From Rhizobium phaseoli (GTDB lineage Bacteria; Pseudomonadota; Alphaproteobacteria; Rhizobiales; Rhizobiaceae), in contig NZ_WUFT01000009.1 in assembly GCF_010668805.1 (NCBI RefSeq), forward strand, positions 124,001 to 188,000: 64,000 nt of DNA. The letters are read 5' to 3'. Below are positions 25,842 through 35,594 of the stretch, piece by piece. The notes under the pieces are model-generated. The model was not told where the DNA came from and made no database searches. It was given only the letters and a program-made list of their open reading frames with translations. Positions within the stretch are counted from its first letter, which is position 1, and each line of letters opens with the position of its first letter. Both the position numbers and the translations under genes were made by a program.

Positions 25842-26921
25842 ATGCTGGAACTGCGGAAGGCCGCAAAGATGGTGGGAGGAGACTATCATATCCACCCGAC
25901 CGATCTTGTTTTTGAAAGAGGAACGCTGAACGTTCTGCTTGGGCCGACCTTGTCGGGCAAGACCTCGTTGATGCGTCTGATGGCCGGCCTTGATCGGCCG
26001 ACAACGGGTACGATCCATTTTGATGGTGCTGACGTGACAGCTATGCCTGTCCAGAAGCGCAACATCGCTATGGTCTACCAGCAGTTCATCAATTATCCGG
26101 CATTGACGGTCTACGAGAATATTGCCTCGCCGCTGCGGATTGCCGGCAAGGATGCCAAGGTCATCGATCTGGAGGTCCGCAAGGCTGCCGAACTTCTGAA
26201 ACTCGGGCCTTATCTCGATCGTACGCCGCTCAACCTCTCGGGTGGCCAGCAGCAGCGTACCGCACTTGCCCGTGCACTCGTAAAGAATGCGAGCCTTGTT
26301 TTGATGGACGAGCCGCTTGCCAACCTCGACTACAAGCTGCGTGAGGAGCTGCGGCAGGAATTGCCGCGCATCTTCGCGCAGTCCGGTGCGATCTTCGTCT
26401 ATGCCACGACCGAACCCTCCGAAGCCTTGTTGCTGGGCGGCAATACGGCAGCGCTCAGCGAGGGCCGGATCACCCAGTTCGGCCCGACGGTCGAGGTCTA
26501 TCGCCATCCGCTCGATCTGACCACGGCGAAAACCTTTGCCGATCCGCCGCTGAATTTCATTGATCTGGTCAAAGCGGAAGGCAATTTCCTGCGCGACGGC
26601 GCTCTGATTTTTGCCGTGCCGCCGCATCTTCAGAATGTGCCGGACGGGCCGGCGACCATAGCGTTTCACCCGCATCATCTTGCACCAACCGCCCAGACGG
26701 CTGTTTCGGCGCGGATGACGGCACGAACGCAGGTTTCGGAGATCACCGGGTCGGAAAGTTTCGTGCATCTGCAATTTGCCGACACCCGCTGGGTGATGCT
26801 TGCGCACGGCATCCACAATATCGACCCGGACACGGACATCTCCGTTTTCATCGATACGCGCCACCTGATGGCATTCGGCGCGGACGGCCGGGCGATCACC
26901 ACCGCCAGGCAAGGGGGTTAG
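25842..26921 (+). CDS. glpS: Glycerol ABC transporter ATPase GlpS
   Basis: A 359-residue MalK-type ATPase with Walker A GPTLSGKTS (34-42), Q-loop YQQ, canonical signature LSGGQ (132-136), Walker B VLMDEP with Glu157, and a C-terminal regulatory OB-fold region. The switch-region residue that is His in MalK is Thr190 here (VYATTEPSEA). It should pair with GlpT as a heterodimer powering GlpPQ. ATG 25842 is preferred by alignment; ATG 25818 is in frame. It lies 43 bases after glpD. Confidence 0.88.
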   Translation: MLELRKAAKMVGGDYHIHPTDLVFERGTLNVLLGPTLSGKTSLMRLMAGLDRPTTGTIHFDGADVTAMPVQKRNIAMVYQQFINYPALTVYENIASPLRIAGKDAKVIDLEVRKAAELLKLGPYLDRTPLNLSGGQQQRTALARALVKNASLVLMDEPLANLDYKLREELRQELPRIFAQSGAIFVYATTEPSEALLLGGNTAALSEGRITQFGPTVEVYRHPLDLTTAKTFADPPLNFIDLVKAEGNFLRDGALIFAVPPHLQNVPDGPATIAFHPHHLAPTAQTAVSARMTARTQVSEITGSESFVHLQFADTRWVMLAHGIHNIDPDTDISVFIDTRHLMAFGADGRAITTARQGG

Positions 26922-26930
26922 GAGAAGATC

Positions 26931-28001
26931 ATGGCACGTATCACCCTCGATCATATTCGCCATGCCTATGGGCCGAACCCGAAGAGCGAGAAGGACTACG
27001 CTCTCAAGGAAGTGCATCACGAGTGGAACGATGGCGGCGCCTATGCGTTGCTCGGACCTTCGGGCTGCGGAAAGACCTCGCTGCTCAATATCATCTCGGG
27101 CCTCATTCAGCCGTCCGAAGGGCGAATTCTCTTCGACGGACAGGACGTTACGAACCTGCCGACGCAGCAGCGAAATATCGCGCAGGTCTTCCAGTTCCCG
27201 GTCATCTACGACACGATGACGGTCTACGACAACCTCGCCTTTCCCCTGCGCAACCGCGGCGTGGCCGAGGCGGATGTCGACCGACGCGTCCGCGAAATCC
27301 TCGAGATAATTGATCTTGCAGACTGGGCCAAGCGGCGCGCGCGCGGCTTGACGGCGGACCAAAAGCAGAAGATTTCGCTCGGCCGCGGCCTCGTGCGCTC
27401 GGATGTGAACGCAATTCTTTTTGACGAGCCGCTCACCGTTATCGATCCGCATATGAAATGGGTGCTGCGATCGCAGCTAAAGCGACTGCATAAGCAGTTC
27501 GGCTTTACCATGGTCTACGTCACCCATGACCAGACGGAGGCGCTGACCTTCGCCGACAAAGTCGTGGTGATGTATGACGGCGAGATCGTGCAGATCGGCA
27601 CGCCAGCCGAACTCTTCGAGCGTCCGAGCCATACCTTCGTCGGCTATTTCATCGGTTCGCCGGGCATGAACTTCATTCCGGCCAAGGTAGAGGGCAGTAC
27701 GGTTCGCGTCGGCGAGCACGCGCTGACGCTCGACTATGCGCCAAAGACTTCGGCGGCGGCCAAGGTCGAGCTTGGAATCCGACCCGAGTTTATCCGGGTC
27801 GGCCGCGAGGGTATGCCTGTGACGGTCAGCAAGGTTGAAGACATCGGCCGGCAGAAGATCGTCCGCGCGCAGTTTGCCGGCCAGCCGATCGCGATCGTGG
27901 TTCCTGAGGACGAGGAAATTCCGGCCGATCCCCGGGTGACCTTCGAGCCATCGGGCATCAGTATCTATGCCGACTCTTGGCGCGCCGGACCGGAGGCTTG
28001 A
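26931..28001 (+). CDS. glpT: Glycerol ABC transporter ATPase GlpT
   Basis: A 356-residue MalK-type ATPase. Walker A is GPSGCGKTS (42-50), Walker B ILFDEP with Glu166, and the switch His199 is intact (VYVTHDQTEA). The signature that should read LSGGQ is instead LTADQ (140-144), a degenerate C-loop. It is partnered with GlpS, which has the opposite pattern. GGAGAAG precedes the start, nine bases after glpS. The C-terminal domain (GIRPEFIRVG) is the usual regulatory fold. This gene is not the E. coli GlpT antiporter despite its name. Confidence 0.88.
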   Translation: MARITLDHIRHAYGPNPKSEKDYALKEVHHEWNDGGAYALLGPSGCGKTSLLNIISGLIQPSEGRILFDGQDVTNLPTQQRNIAQVFQFPVIYDTMTVYDNLAFPLRNRGVAEADVDRRVREILEIIDLADWAKRRARGLTADQKQKISLGRGLVRSDVNAILFDEPLTVIDPHMKWVLRSQLKRLHKQFGFTMVYVTHDQTEALTFADKVVVMYDGEIVQIGTPAELFERPSHTFVGYFIGSPGMNFIPAKVEGSTVRVGEHALTLDYAPKTSAAAKVELGIRPEFIRVGREGMPVTVSKVEDIGRQKIVRAQFAGQPIAIVVPEDEEIPADPRVTFEPSGISIYADSWRAGPEA

Positions 28002-28003
28002 TC

Positions 28004-28870
28004 ATGGAAAAAACCTGGAACAACAAAGCCTGGTTTCTGGTTCTGCCGGTCCTCGTGCTGGTGGCTTTCTCGGCTGTCATTCCCTTGATGACGGTTGTGA
28101 ACTATTCCGTTCAGGACACTTTCGGAAACAACCAGTTCTTCTGGAACGGAACGGACTGGTTTACCGAAATCCTGCATTCCGACCGCTTCTGGGCCGCCCT
28201 GCAGCGAAACCTGATTTTTTCGTTGATCATTCTCGCTCTTGAGATTCCGCTCGGTATCTTCATTGCGCTCAACATGCCGAAATCAGGCATCGGCGTGCCG
28301 GTATGCCTGGTTCTGATGGCACTGCCGCTGTTGATCCCGTGGAACGTGGTCGGCACGATCTGGCAGGTGTTCGGCCGCAACGACATTGGTTTGTTCGGCT
28401 ATTACGTCAACGCCATCGGCATCGATTACAACTATGTGCAGGATCCGCTCGACGCCTGGGTAACGATCATCATCATGGATGTCTGGCACTGGACGAGCCT
28501 GGTCGTCTTACTCTGCTATGCCGGCCTGGTTTCCATTCCGGATGCTTTCTATCAGGCAGCCAAGATCGACGGTGCGTCCCGTTGGGCAGTGTTCCGCTAT
28601 ATCCAGCTGCCGAAGATGAAGCGCGTTCTTCTGATCGCCGTGCTGCTGCGTTTCATGGATAGTTTCATGATCTACACCGAGCCTTTTGTCGTCACGGGTG
28701 GCGGTCCGGGCAACTCGACCACTTTCCTGTCGATCGATCTGGTCAAGACCGCCCTCGGACAGTTTGATCTCGGTCCGGCAGCTGCCATGTCGCTGGTTTA
28801 TTTCCTGATCATCCTGCTGCTTTCGTGGGTGTTCTACACCGTCATGACCAGCCACGACGCGGAGAATTGA
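28004..28870 (+). CDS. glpP: Glycerol ABC transporter permease GlpP
   Basis: A 288-residue inner-membrane permease of the MalF type with six hydrophobic helices. The ATPase-coupling EAA loop reads YQAAKIDGASRWAVFRYIQL. ATG 28004 follows CGGAGG; the gap to glpT is two bases, so translation is coupled. A longer frame would start inside glpT. It forms the membrane channel with GlpQ. Confidence 0.92.
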   Translation: MEKTWNNKAWFLVLPVLVLVAFSAVIPLMTVVNYSVQDTFGNNQFFWNGTDWFTEILHSDRFWAALQRNLIFSLIILALEIPLGIFIALNMPKSGIGVPVCLVLMALPLLIPWNVVGTIWQVFGRNDIGLFGYYVNAIGIDYNYVQDPLDAWVTIIIMDVWHWTSLVVLLCYAGLVSIPDAFYQAAKIDGASRWAVFRYIQLPKMKRVLLIAVLLRFMDSFMIYTEPFVVTGGGPGNSTTFLSIDLVKTALGQFDLGPAAAMSLVYFLIILLLSWVFYTVMTSHDAEN

Positions 28871-28871
28871 A

Positions 28872-29783
28872 ATGAGCGTCTCCAACGAAACGACATCGAG
28901 CCGAAACATCCCAGGCGTTACCAGTGTCGCAAGCGGGCTCTCCGCCGATGAAGTCAGCCGTCTGATGCGCCGGCGCGGCGAGGAATCGCGCTGGTGGTGG
29001 CTGGTTCCGACGATCTATATCATCGTGCTGTTGCTGCCGATCTATTGGCTCGTCAACATGAGCTTCAAGACCAATGCGGAAATCGTCAATTCTCTGACGC
29101 TTTATCCTCATAATCCGACGATCGCCAATTACGTGACCATCTTCACGGAGAAGGCGTGGTATTCCGGCTATATCAATTCGATCAGCTATGTCGTCATGAA
29201 CATGGTAATCTCGGTGACAGCCGCGTTGCCGGCGGCCTATGCCTTCTCCCGATATCGGTTCCTCGGCGACAAGCATCTGTTCTTCTGGCTGCTGACCAAC
29301 CGGATGGCGCCGCCTGCAGTCTTTGCTCTGCCGTTCTTCCAGCTCTACTCAGCTTTTGGACTGATCGATACGCATATCGCCGTGGCCTTGGCGCATTGCC
29401 TCTTCAACGTACCGCTGGCGGTCTGGATCCTTGAAGGCTTCATGTCCGGCGTGCCGAAGGAAATCGACGAGACGGCCTATATCGATGGCTACTCGTTCCC
29501 GCGGTTCTTCCTGAAGATCTTCACGCCGCTGATTGCGAGCGGCATAGGTGTCGCCTGCTTCTTCTGCTTCATGTTCTCTTGGGTCGAGTTGCTGATCGCA
29601 CGAACCCTGACGACGACCGACGCGAAGCCGATCGCCGCCACAATGACCCGCACCGTCTCTGCATCCGGTATGGATTGGGGCTTGCTCGCCGCCGCGGGTG
29701 TTCTGACCTTGATCCCGGGAGCGCTGGTGATCTGGTTTGTGCGCAATTACATCGCCAAGGGCTTTGCCCTGGGGAGGGTTTGA
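28872..29783 (+). CDS. glpQ: Glycerol ABC transporter permease GlpQ
   Basis: A 303-residue MalG-type permease with a long polar N-terminus of about 45 residues and six membrane helices. The EAA-type loop is IDETAYIDGYSFPRFFLKIF. One base separates it from glpP, and its stop overlaps the glpU start. The name follows the R. leguminosarum transporter and is unrelated to the GlpQ phosphodiesterase. Confidence 0.92.
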   Translation: MSVSNETTSSRNIPGVTSVASGLSADEVSRLMRRRGEESRWWWLVPTIYIIVLLLPIYWLVNMSFKTNAEIVNSLTLYPHNPTIANYVTIFTEKAWYSGYINSISYVVMNMVISVTAALPAAYAFSRYRFLGDKHLFFWLLTNRMAPPAVFALPFFQLYSAFGLIDTHIAVALAHCLFNVPLAVWILEGFMSGVPKEIDETAYIDGYSFPRFFLKIFTPLIASGIGVACFFCFMFSWVELLIARTLTTTDAKPIAATMTRTVSASGMDWGLLAAAGVLTLIPGALVIWFVRNYIAKGFALGRV

Positions 29784-30079
29784 TGAGCTTTTCGCTTCCC
29801 GATTTTTCATGGATGGCATGGACCTGGCCGACGGCCGCTTTCTTCATCGTCATCGCATTGCTGCTGATCGGCATGGGGATATGGGAATATGCGGTGCCGG
29901 GCGGCAATCCGCGGATCGGAATCCTGCGCTTCGAGACGACGCGCGGTGACCGGCTTTTCCTTTCGCTGCTCGGCGCAGCGTTCATTCATCTTGCATGGCT
30001 TGGGCTCGGTGGGCCCAACCTGTGGTGGGCTCTTGCCATCTCCGTGGTCTACGCCATCGGCGTGTTCCGCTACGTGTGA
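29783..30079 (+). CDS. glpU: DUF2160 small membrane protein GlpU
   Basis: A 98-residue protein with three hydrophobic helices (about residues 15-33, 57-75 and 78-95) and a short conserved loop containing NPRIGILRFETTRGDR. DUF2160 proteins occur almost only inside this type of glycerol ABC operon, but their role is not established; an accessory transporter subunit is plausible. The ATG overlaps the glpQ stop (TGATG), with GGGGAGGG upstream. Confidence 0.85.
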   Translation: MSFSLPDFSWMAWTWPTAAFFIVIALLLIGMGIWEYAVPGGNPRIGILRFETTRGDRLFLSLLGAAFIHLAWLGLGGPNLWWALAISVVYAIGVFRYV

Positions 30080-30157
30080 CGGTAAAGTGAAGACAGATGG
30101 CCGGGGGTCCTTGGCCGCCTGAGACGTGACTGCAATCGCAAACCCTGGGAGGATATT

Positions 30158-31882
30158 ATGCGACGGCACTTATTGACGACGACAGCAGGCTTGCTGCTGG
30201 CGATGACCGCATCGGCCTATGCCGGCATGGACGAGGCTAAGACTTTTCTGGACAAAGAGATCGGCGACGTGTCGACGCTCTCTCGCGCCGACCAGGAAAA
30301 GGAAATGCAGTGGTTCATCGATGCTGCGAAGCCTTTGCAGGGTATGGACATCAAGGTTGTCTCGGAAACCCTGACCACTCACCAGTATGAGTCCCAGGTT
30401 CTGGCTCCGGCCTTTACTGCGATTACCGGGATCAAGGTCACTCACGACGTCATTCAAGAGGGCGACGTTGTCGAGAAGATCCAGACACAGATGCAGACCG
30501 GCCAGAACCTTTATGACGGCTGGGTCAACGACTCCGACTTGATCGGTACGCATTGGCGCTATCAGCAGGTGCGCAACCTGACCGACTGGATGGCCGGCGA
30601 AGGCAAGGACGTTACCAACCCCGGCCTCGATATCAACGACTTCATCGGCACCAAGTTCACGACGGCACCGGACAAGAAGCTCTACCAGCTTCCCGACCAG
30701 CAGTTCGCCAACCTCTATTGGTTCCGCTACGACTGGTTCAACGACGAGAAGAACAAGGCCGATTTCAAGGCGAAATACGGCTACGATCTCGGCGTTCCGG
30801 TCAACTGGTCGGCCTATGAGGACATCGCCGAATTCTTTACCGGCCGCGACGTGAACGGCAAGAAGGTCTTCGGCCACATGGACTACGGCAAGAAGGACCC
30901 GTCGCTCGGCTGGCGCTTCACTGACGCCTGGCTTTCGATGGCCGGCAATGGTGACAAGGGTCTGCCGAACGGTCTTCCGGTCGACGAATGGGGTATCAAG
31001 GTCGACGAGAAGTCGCGTCCCGTCGGCTCGTGCGTTGCCCGCGGTGGTGACACCAATGGCCCGGCTTCCGTCTACTCGATCCAGAAGTATCTCGATTGGT
31101 TGAAGGCCTACGCACCGCCGGAAGCTCAGGGCATGACCTTCTCGGAATCCGGTCCGGTTCCGGCACAGGGTAACGTCGCGCAGCAGATCTTCTGGTACAC
31201 GGCCTTTACAGCAGACATGGTCAAGCCTGGCCTGCCTGTTATGAACGAGGACGGCACGCCGAAATGGCGCATGGCACCGAGCCCGCATGGCGTTTACTGG
31301 AAAGACGGCATGAAGCTCGGTTATCAGGACGTCGGTTCCTGGACGCTGATGAAATCGACCCCGACGGACCGTGCGAAAGCTGCCTGGCTCTATGCACAGT
31401 TCGTGACCTCGAAGACGGTTGACGTGAAGAAGAGCCAACTCGGTCTCACCTTCATCCGCGAATCCACCATTCGCGACAAGAGCTTTACGGAGCGTGCTCC
31501 GAAGCTCGGCGGTCTGATCGAGTTCTATCGTTCGCCGGCCCGTGTTCAGTGGTCGCCAACCGGCACCAACGTTCCCGACTATCCGAAGTTGGCTCAGCTT
31601 TGGTGGCAGGCTATCGGTGACGCCGCTGCCGGCGCCAAGACGCCGCAGGAAGCCATGGATTCTCTTTGCGGCGAGCAGGAGAAGGTCATGGGCCGTATCG
31701 AGAAATCGGGCGTCCAGGGCGATATCGGCCCGAAACTGGCCGAAGAGCATGATCTCGCCTATTGGAACGCGGATGCGGTAAAGAAGGGCAACCTTGCGCC
31801 GCAGCTGAAGATCGAGAACGAGAAAGAAAAGCCGGTCACCATCAACTACGACGAACTCGTCAAGAGCTGGCAGTCGAAGTAA
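30158..31882 (+). CDS. glpV: Glycerol ABC transporter substrate-binding protein GlpV
   Basis: A 574-residue periplasmic binding protein with a Sec signal peptide (residues 1-22, cleaved after AYA). The mature part has a type 2 fold of the extracellular solute-binding family 1 kind, unusually large for a ligand as small as glycerol. GGGAGGA precedes ATG 30158. The gap after glpU is 78 bases, and two strong hairpins separate it from glpK, which suggests separate control of transcript levels. Confidence 0.92.
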   Translation: MRRHLLTTTAGLLLAMTASAYAGMDEAKTFLDKEIGDVSTLSRADQEKEMQWFIDAAKPLQGMDIKVVSETLTTHQYESQVLAPAFTAITGIKVTHDVIQEGDVVEKIQTQMQTGQNLYDGWVNDSDLIGTHWRYQQVRNLTDWMAGEGKDVTNPGLDINDFIGTKFTTAPDKKLYQLPDQQFANLYWFRYDWFNDEKNKADFKAKYGYDLGVPVNWSAYEDIAEFFTGRDVNGKKVFGHMDYGKKDPSLGWRFTDAWLSMAGNGDKGLPNGLPVDEWGIKVDEKSRPVGSCVARGGDTNGPASVYSIQKYLDWLKAYAPPEAQGMTFSESGPVPAQGNVAQQIFWYTAFTADMVKPGLPVMNEDGTPKWRMAPSPHGVYWKDGMKLGYQDVGSWTLMKSTPTDRAKAAWLYAQFVTSKTVDVKKSQLGLTFIRESTIRDKSFTERAPKLGGLIEFYRSPARVQWSPTGTNVPDYPKLAQLWWQAIGDAAAGAKTPQEAMDSLCGEQEKVMGRIEKSGVQGDIGPKLAEEHDLAYWNADAVKKGNLAPQLKIENEKEKPVTINYDELVKSWQSK

Positions 31883-31890
31883 GGCGGACC

Positions 31891-31951
31891 TGGCCGGAAG
31901 CAGCGAGGCTTCCGGCCATCACTTCCTGCCACCGGCAGCAAGCCGGTGGCA
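31891..31951 (+). promoter_or_regulatory. Two intercistronic hairpins between glpV and glpK
   Basis: Hairpin 1 (31891-31918) has 11-base perfect arms, TGGCCGGAAGC and complement, with a 6-base loop. Hairpin 2 (31927-31951) has 10-base perfect arms, TGCCACCGGC and complement, with a 5-base loop. Neither has a clean T-run. They may protect the upstream mRNA 3' end, giving more binding protein than kinase. Confidence 0.65.
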
Positions 31952-32030
31952 CCCACAATCTTTCTCTCATGAAATATCCGCATCCGCCCTCCTTGCCGGG
32001 CGGAGCGGTTTCGTGCGAGCCGGAGACGAT

Positions 32031-33533
32031 ATGAGCGGCTATATTCTTTCAATCGACCAGGGCACGACATCGTCACGCGCGATTATCTTCGATGGCGACA
32101 TGAAGATGGCCGGCTCGGCCCAGGCGGAGATCACCCAATATTATCCGCAGCCCGGCTGGGTGGAGCACGACGCCACTGAGATCTGGCAGTCCGTCGTCGA
32201 GACGGCGCGCAAGGCGATCGCCGATGCCGGTCTTGATGCCGCCGACATTGCCGCGATCGGCATCACCAATCAGCGCGAGACGGCGGTCGTTTGGGACCGC
32301 AGGTCCGGCAAGCCGCTTCACCGGGCGATCGTCTGGCAAGACAGGCGTACGGCCGAAATGTGCGAGAGCCTGAAGGCCGATGGATACGAGAAGCTGTTTT
32401 CCGCCAAGACCGGCCTGCTGCTCGACCCCTATTTCTCCGGAACCAAGCTGCGCTGGCTGCTCGACAATGTCGACGGCCTGCGTGAGAAGGCGGAGGCGGG
32501 CGACGTCTGCTTCGGCACGATCGACAGCTGGCTGATCTACAATCTGACTGATGGTCGTGTTCATGTCACCGATGCGACCAATGCGTCGAGAACGCTGCTC
32601 TACAATATCGATGACGGGGTTTGGGACGAGGAGCTTCTCGGCATTCTCGGCATTCCGGCCGCCATGCTTCCCGAGGTCAGGGAATGCGCCGATGATTTCG
32701 GGCGTGTCGACAAGACCCTCTTCGGTGCGGAGCTTCCGATCCTCGGCGTCGCCGGCGACCAGCAGGCGGCGGCCGTGGGCAATGCCTGCTTCGAGCCCGG
32801 CATGATGAAGTCCACTTACGGAACCGGCTGCTTTGCGCTGTTGAACACCGGCAGGGATCGTGTTTCCTCGTCCAACCGGATGTTGACGACCATCGCCTGC
32901 CGCCTCGACGGCGAGACGACCTATGCGCTCGAGGGTTCGATCTTCATCGCCGGCGCCGCCGTGCAATGGCTGCGCGACGGCCTCGGCATCATCGACCAGG
33001 CGTCGGAGGCGGGCGCGCTGGCGGCCAAGGCCGATCCCGGACAGCAGGTCTACATCGTTCCGGCCTTCACCGGCCTCGGCGCACCCTATTGGGATCCGAC
33101 AGCGCGCGGTGCGATCTTCGGGCTGACGCGAAATAGCGGGCCGGCGGAATTTGCCCGTGCCGTGCTTGAATCCGTCGCCTATCAGACGCTCGACCTGCTG
33201 GTGGCGATGAAGAAAGACTGGGGCGTCAACCAGCTGGAAACCGTGCTGCGCGTTGATGGCGGCATGGCGGCTTCGGATTGGACGATGCAGTGTCTGGCTG
33301 ACATGACGGGGAACCCGGTCGACCGGTCGGCGATCCGCGAGACGACGGCGCTGGGTGCCGCCTGGCTTGCCGGCTCGAAAGCCGGCATCTGGCCGGGCCG
33401 ACGGGAGTTTGCGCGGGCCTGGGCCTGCGACCGCCGCTTCAAACCCTCGATGGAGGAGAGCGAGCGGCAGGCTAAGATCATCGGCTGGAAGAATGCCGTC
33501 TCGCGGATGATTTCGGACGTCTCGGCGGGGTAA
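32031..33533 (+). CDS. glpK: Glycerol kinase
   Basis: A 500-residue FGGY-family kinase that phosphorylates imported glycerol with ATP to glycerol-3-phosphate. Clear motifs: [18 protein letters not shown] at the N-terminus, [23 protein letters not shown] and the FGGY signature region near [13 protein letters not shown]. Length matches E. coli GlpK (502). ATG 32031 follows CGGAG. It is the last gene of the unit, which then meets the convergent sugar ABC genes. Confidence 0.96.
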   Translation: MSGYILSIDQGTTSSRAIIFDGDMKMAGSAQAEITQYYPQPGWVEHDATEIWQSVVETARKAIADAGLDAADIAAIGITNQRETAVVWDRRSGKPLHRAIVWQDRRTAEMCESLKADGYEKLFSAKTGLLLDPYFSGTKLRWLLDNVDGLREKAEAGDVCFGTIDSWLIYNLTDGRVHVTDATNASRTLLYNIDDGVWDEELLGILGIPAAMLPEVRECADDFGRVDKTLFGAELPILGVAGDQQAAAVGNACFEPGMMKSTYGTGCFALLNTGRDRVSSSNRMLTTIACRLDGETTYALEGSIFIAGAAVQWLRDGLGIIDQASEAGALAAKADPGQQVYIVPAFTGLGAPYWDPTARGAIFGLTRNSGPAEFARAVLESVAYQTLDLLVAMKKDWGVNQLETVLRVDGGMAASDWTMQCLADMTGNPVDRSAIRETTALGAAWLAGSKAGIWPGRREFARAWACDRRFKPSMEESERQAKIIGWKNAVSRMISDVSAG

Positions 33534-33570
33534 TCGGCTTCCCCGAGGCTAACGGCACTGGCGGCGTTTC

Positions 33571-34572
33571 TCACGTGCCGCTTTCGGCCTTTCGGCTGAT
33601 GAAGCTCAGAGCGAGTACGGCGAAGATCAGCGTTCCCGTGCCGACCTGCTGCCAATAGAAGTTCAGATCGGTCAGCAGCAGGCCGTTGGCGACGATGCTG
33701 AGCAGCAGCGCGCCGAGAACGGTGCCGCCGACATTCGGCCGGCCGAGGGGGCTGAGCGTCGTGCCGATGAAGGTCGCGCCGATGGCATTCAGCAGGAAGG
33801 CATTGCCCGAGGAGGGGATGTAGGTGGTGACGGTTGCCGTCAGGATCAGGCCGGCGATGGCCGCGATCAACCCGACCAGGATGAAAGTCACCGCGACATG
33901 AGCCGGTGCTGCAATGCCGGAATAGCGCACGACGCCCGGCTGGATGCCGATCGACAGAATGACGCGGCCAAAACGCGAGCGGGCAAAAACGACCGCAGCG
34001 GCGGCGATGACGACAATGGCAACTGCAAGCGGCACCGGAAAGCCGGCGATCTCGCCGTGGCCGAGGAAACGGAAGGCTTCCGGCACGCCGTTCGGCGGCA
34101 GATAGACCGGATTGCCGCCATTGGTCAGTAGCTGCTGGACGCTGCGGCCGATGAACAGCGTGCCGAGCGTGGCGAGGAACGGCGACACGCCGATCCCGGA
34201 AATCAGAAACGCGTTGAAGGCGCCGACGAATGCCCCAGCGGCCAGTCCCGCGAGCGCGGCGAGTGCCACCGGCTGCCCGGCGAGGACCAGCGAGACGAAG
34301 GCGAAGCTGGCGAAATCCATCGCCGTTCCCACAGAAAGATCGATGCCGCCCGAGGCGACGGCGAAGGTCATGGCAATCGAGACGATGGCAAGCAGCGTGA
34401 AATTGTTGACCAGGATGCTCTGCAGGTTTGCAAGCGTCAGGAATGTCGGCGTTGCCGCGGAGAAGGCTGTAAAGACCGCAATCAGGGCGAGGATCAGCCC
34501 ATAGCGCACCAGGCCGCCGGCGATAAGACGCGGCAAGCCTGTCGTGGCAGGGGTAGGGGTGTGGAGCGACAT
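33571..34572 (-). CDS. Sugar ABC transporter permease (RbsC family), second permease
   Basis: A 333-residue inner-membrane protein with eight to ten hydrophobic helices. The RbsC/AraH hallmark ASGGIDLSVG is at about residues 72-81 and GIGVSPFLATLGT follows. It starts two bases after the stop of the first permease and is the last gene of a four-gene importer unit. The substrate is unknown; the family usually carries pentoses, hexoses or polyols. Confidence 0.9.
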   Translation of the reverse strand: MSLHTPTPATTGLPRLIAGGLVRYGLILALIAVFTAFSAATPTFLTLANLQSILVNNFTLLAIVSIAMTFAVASGGIDLSVGTAMDFASFAFVSLVLAGQPVALAALAGLAAGAFVGAFNAFLISGIGVSPFLATLGTLFIGRSVQQLLTNGGNPVYLPPNGVPEAFRFLGHGEIAGFPVPLAVAIVVIAAAAVVFARSRFGRVILSIGIQPGVVRYSGIAAPAHVAVTFILVGLIAAIAGLILTATVTTYIPSSGNAFLLNAIGATFIGTTLSPLGRPNVGGTVLGALLLSIVANGLLLTDLNFYWQQVGTGTLIFAVLALSFISRKAESGT

Positions 34573-34574
34573 GG

Positions 34575-35594
34575 TCAGGCCTCCTGCCGGCGCAGCAGCG
34601 TGGTCGCGGAAACGACGATGAGAATGAGCACGCCCTGGACGCCGCTGACCAATGTGCTCGAAATGTTCAGCAGCTGGAAACCGTTGATGAGGAAGCCGAC
34701 CAGCAGGGCGGACAGCAATGTGCCGGTGATTGTCGGAACCAGCCGGCGCGAGAAGACCGCGCCAAGCAGGGCCGTCACGACGACGGGCAACAACATCTCC
34801 CCGGAACCGGTCGTGCTGCCGCTGAGATAGGAAACCGAGAGGATGCCGGCGATGCCGCCGCAGAAGCCGCTGGCAATGAAGGCGCCGGCGAGCAGGGGGC
34901 GAAGCGGCAGGCCGGCGGCACGCGCCGCGTCCGGAAACTCACCGACGGCATAGAGACGCAGGCCGAGCGGAGTATATTGCACGATCGCCGCCGCAATGGC
35001 CGTGAAGCCGAGGAGCACATAGGCAAGAACCGGTATGCCGAAAGGATCCGAAGCCGAAAGTGCCGATAGGAAAGGCGTCGAGGCCGGCAGGACGGTATTC
35101 CCCGTCAGCACCAGTTCCAGGCCGGCGACGATATTCATGACGGCAAGCGTGGCGAGCAGCGGCACGATGCCGGCATAGACGACGGCAATGGCATTGACCG
35201 TGCCGATCAACGCGCCGGTCAAGATCGCCGCTGCAATCGCTGTCGCGTCGCCGTAGCCGAGTTGCGTCAGGCTGGCATAAACGGCGGCGCTGAGGCCCAT
35301 ATTGGCAGCCAGCGACAGGTCGATGCCGCCGGTGACGACATTGGAGCCGCCGGCAATCAGCACAACCGTCAGTCCGATGGCAAGCACGCCCGAGATGGCC
35401 GATTGGCCAAGCACGTTGCCGATATTGCCGATGCTGAGGAAATAGGGCGCGCTCAGCGAGAAGATCAGCAGGATAGCGGCAAATGCGATCAGCGATCCGA
35501 AGCGCAAGGCCGCAGCCGCAACATTGCCGGTCGGCCGCGGAGACAATTCCACAGCGGCAAAGCGGGAAGGCGCAAATTCCACTTCAGCCGGCAT
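34575..35594 (-). CDS. Sugar ABC transporter permease (RbsC family), first permease
   Basis: A 339-residue permease with the VTGGIDLSLA signature (RbsC type) and about nine helices. ATG 35594 is inside the end of the ATPase gene (11-base overlap) behind AAGGGG, so the two are translationally coupled. A heterodimeric permease with the downstream gene is likely. An upstream in-frame start reads out of frame through the ATPase gene and was rejected. Confidence 0.9.
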   Translation of the reverse strand: MPAEVEFAPSRFAAVELSPRPTGNVAAAALRFGSLIAFAAILLIFSLSAPYFLSIGNIGNVLGQSAISGVLAIGLTVVLIAGGSNVVTGGIDLSLAANMGLSAAVYASLTQLGYGDATAIAAAILTGALIGTVNAIAVVYAGIVPLLATLAVMNIVAGLELVLTGNTVLPASTPFLSALSASDPFGIPVLAYVLLGFTAIAAAIVQYTPLGLRLYAVGEFPDAARAAGLPLRPLLAGAFIASGFCGGIAGILSVSYLSGSTTGSGEMLLPVVVTALLGAVFSRRLVPTITGTLLSALLVGFLINGFQLLNISSTLVSGVQGVLILIVVSATTLLRRQEA

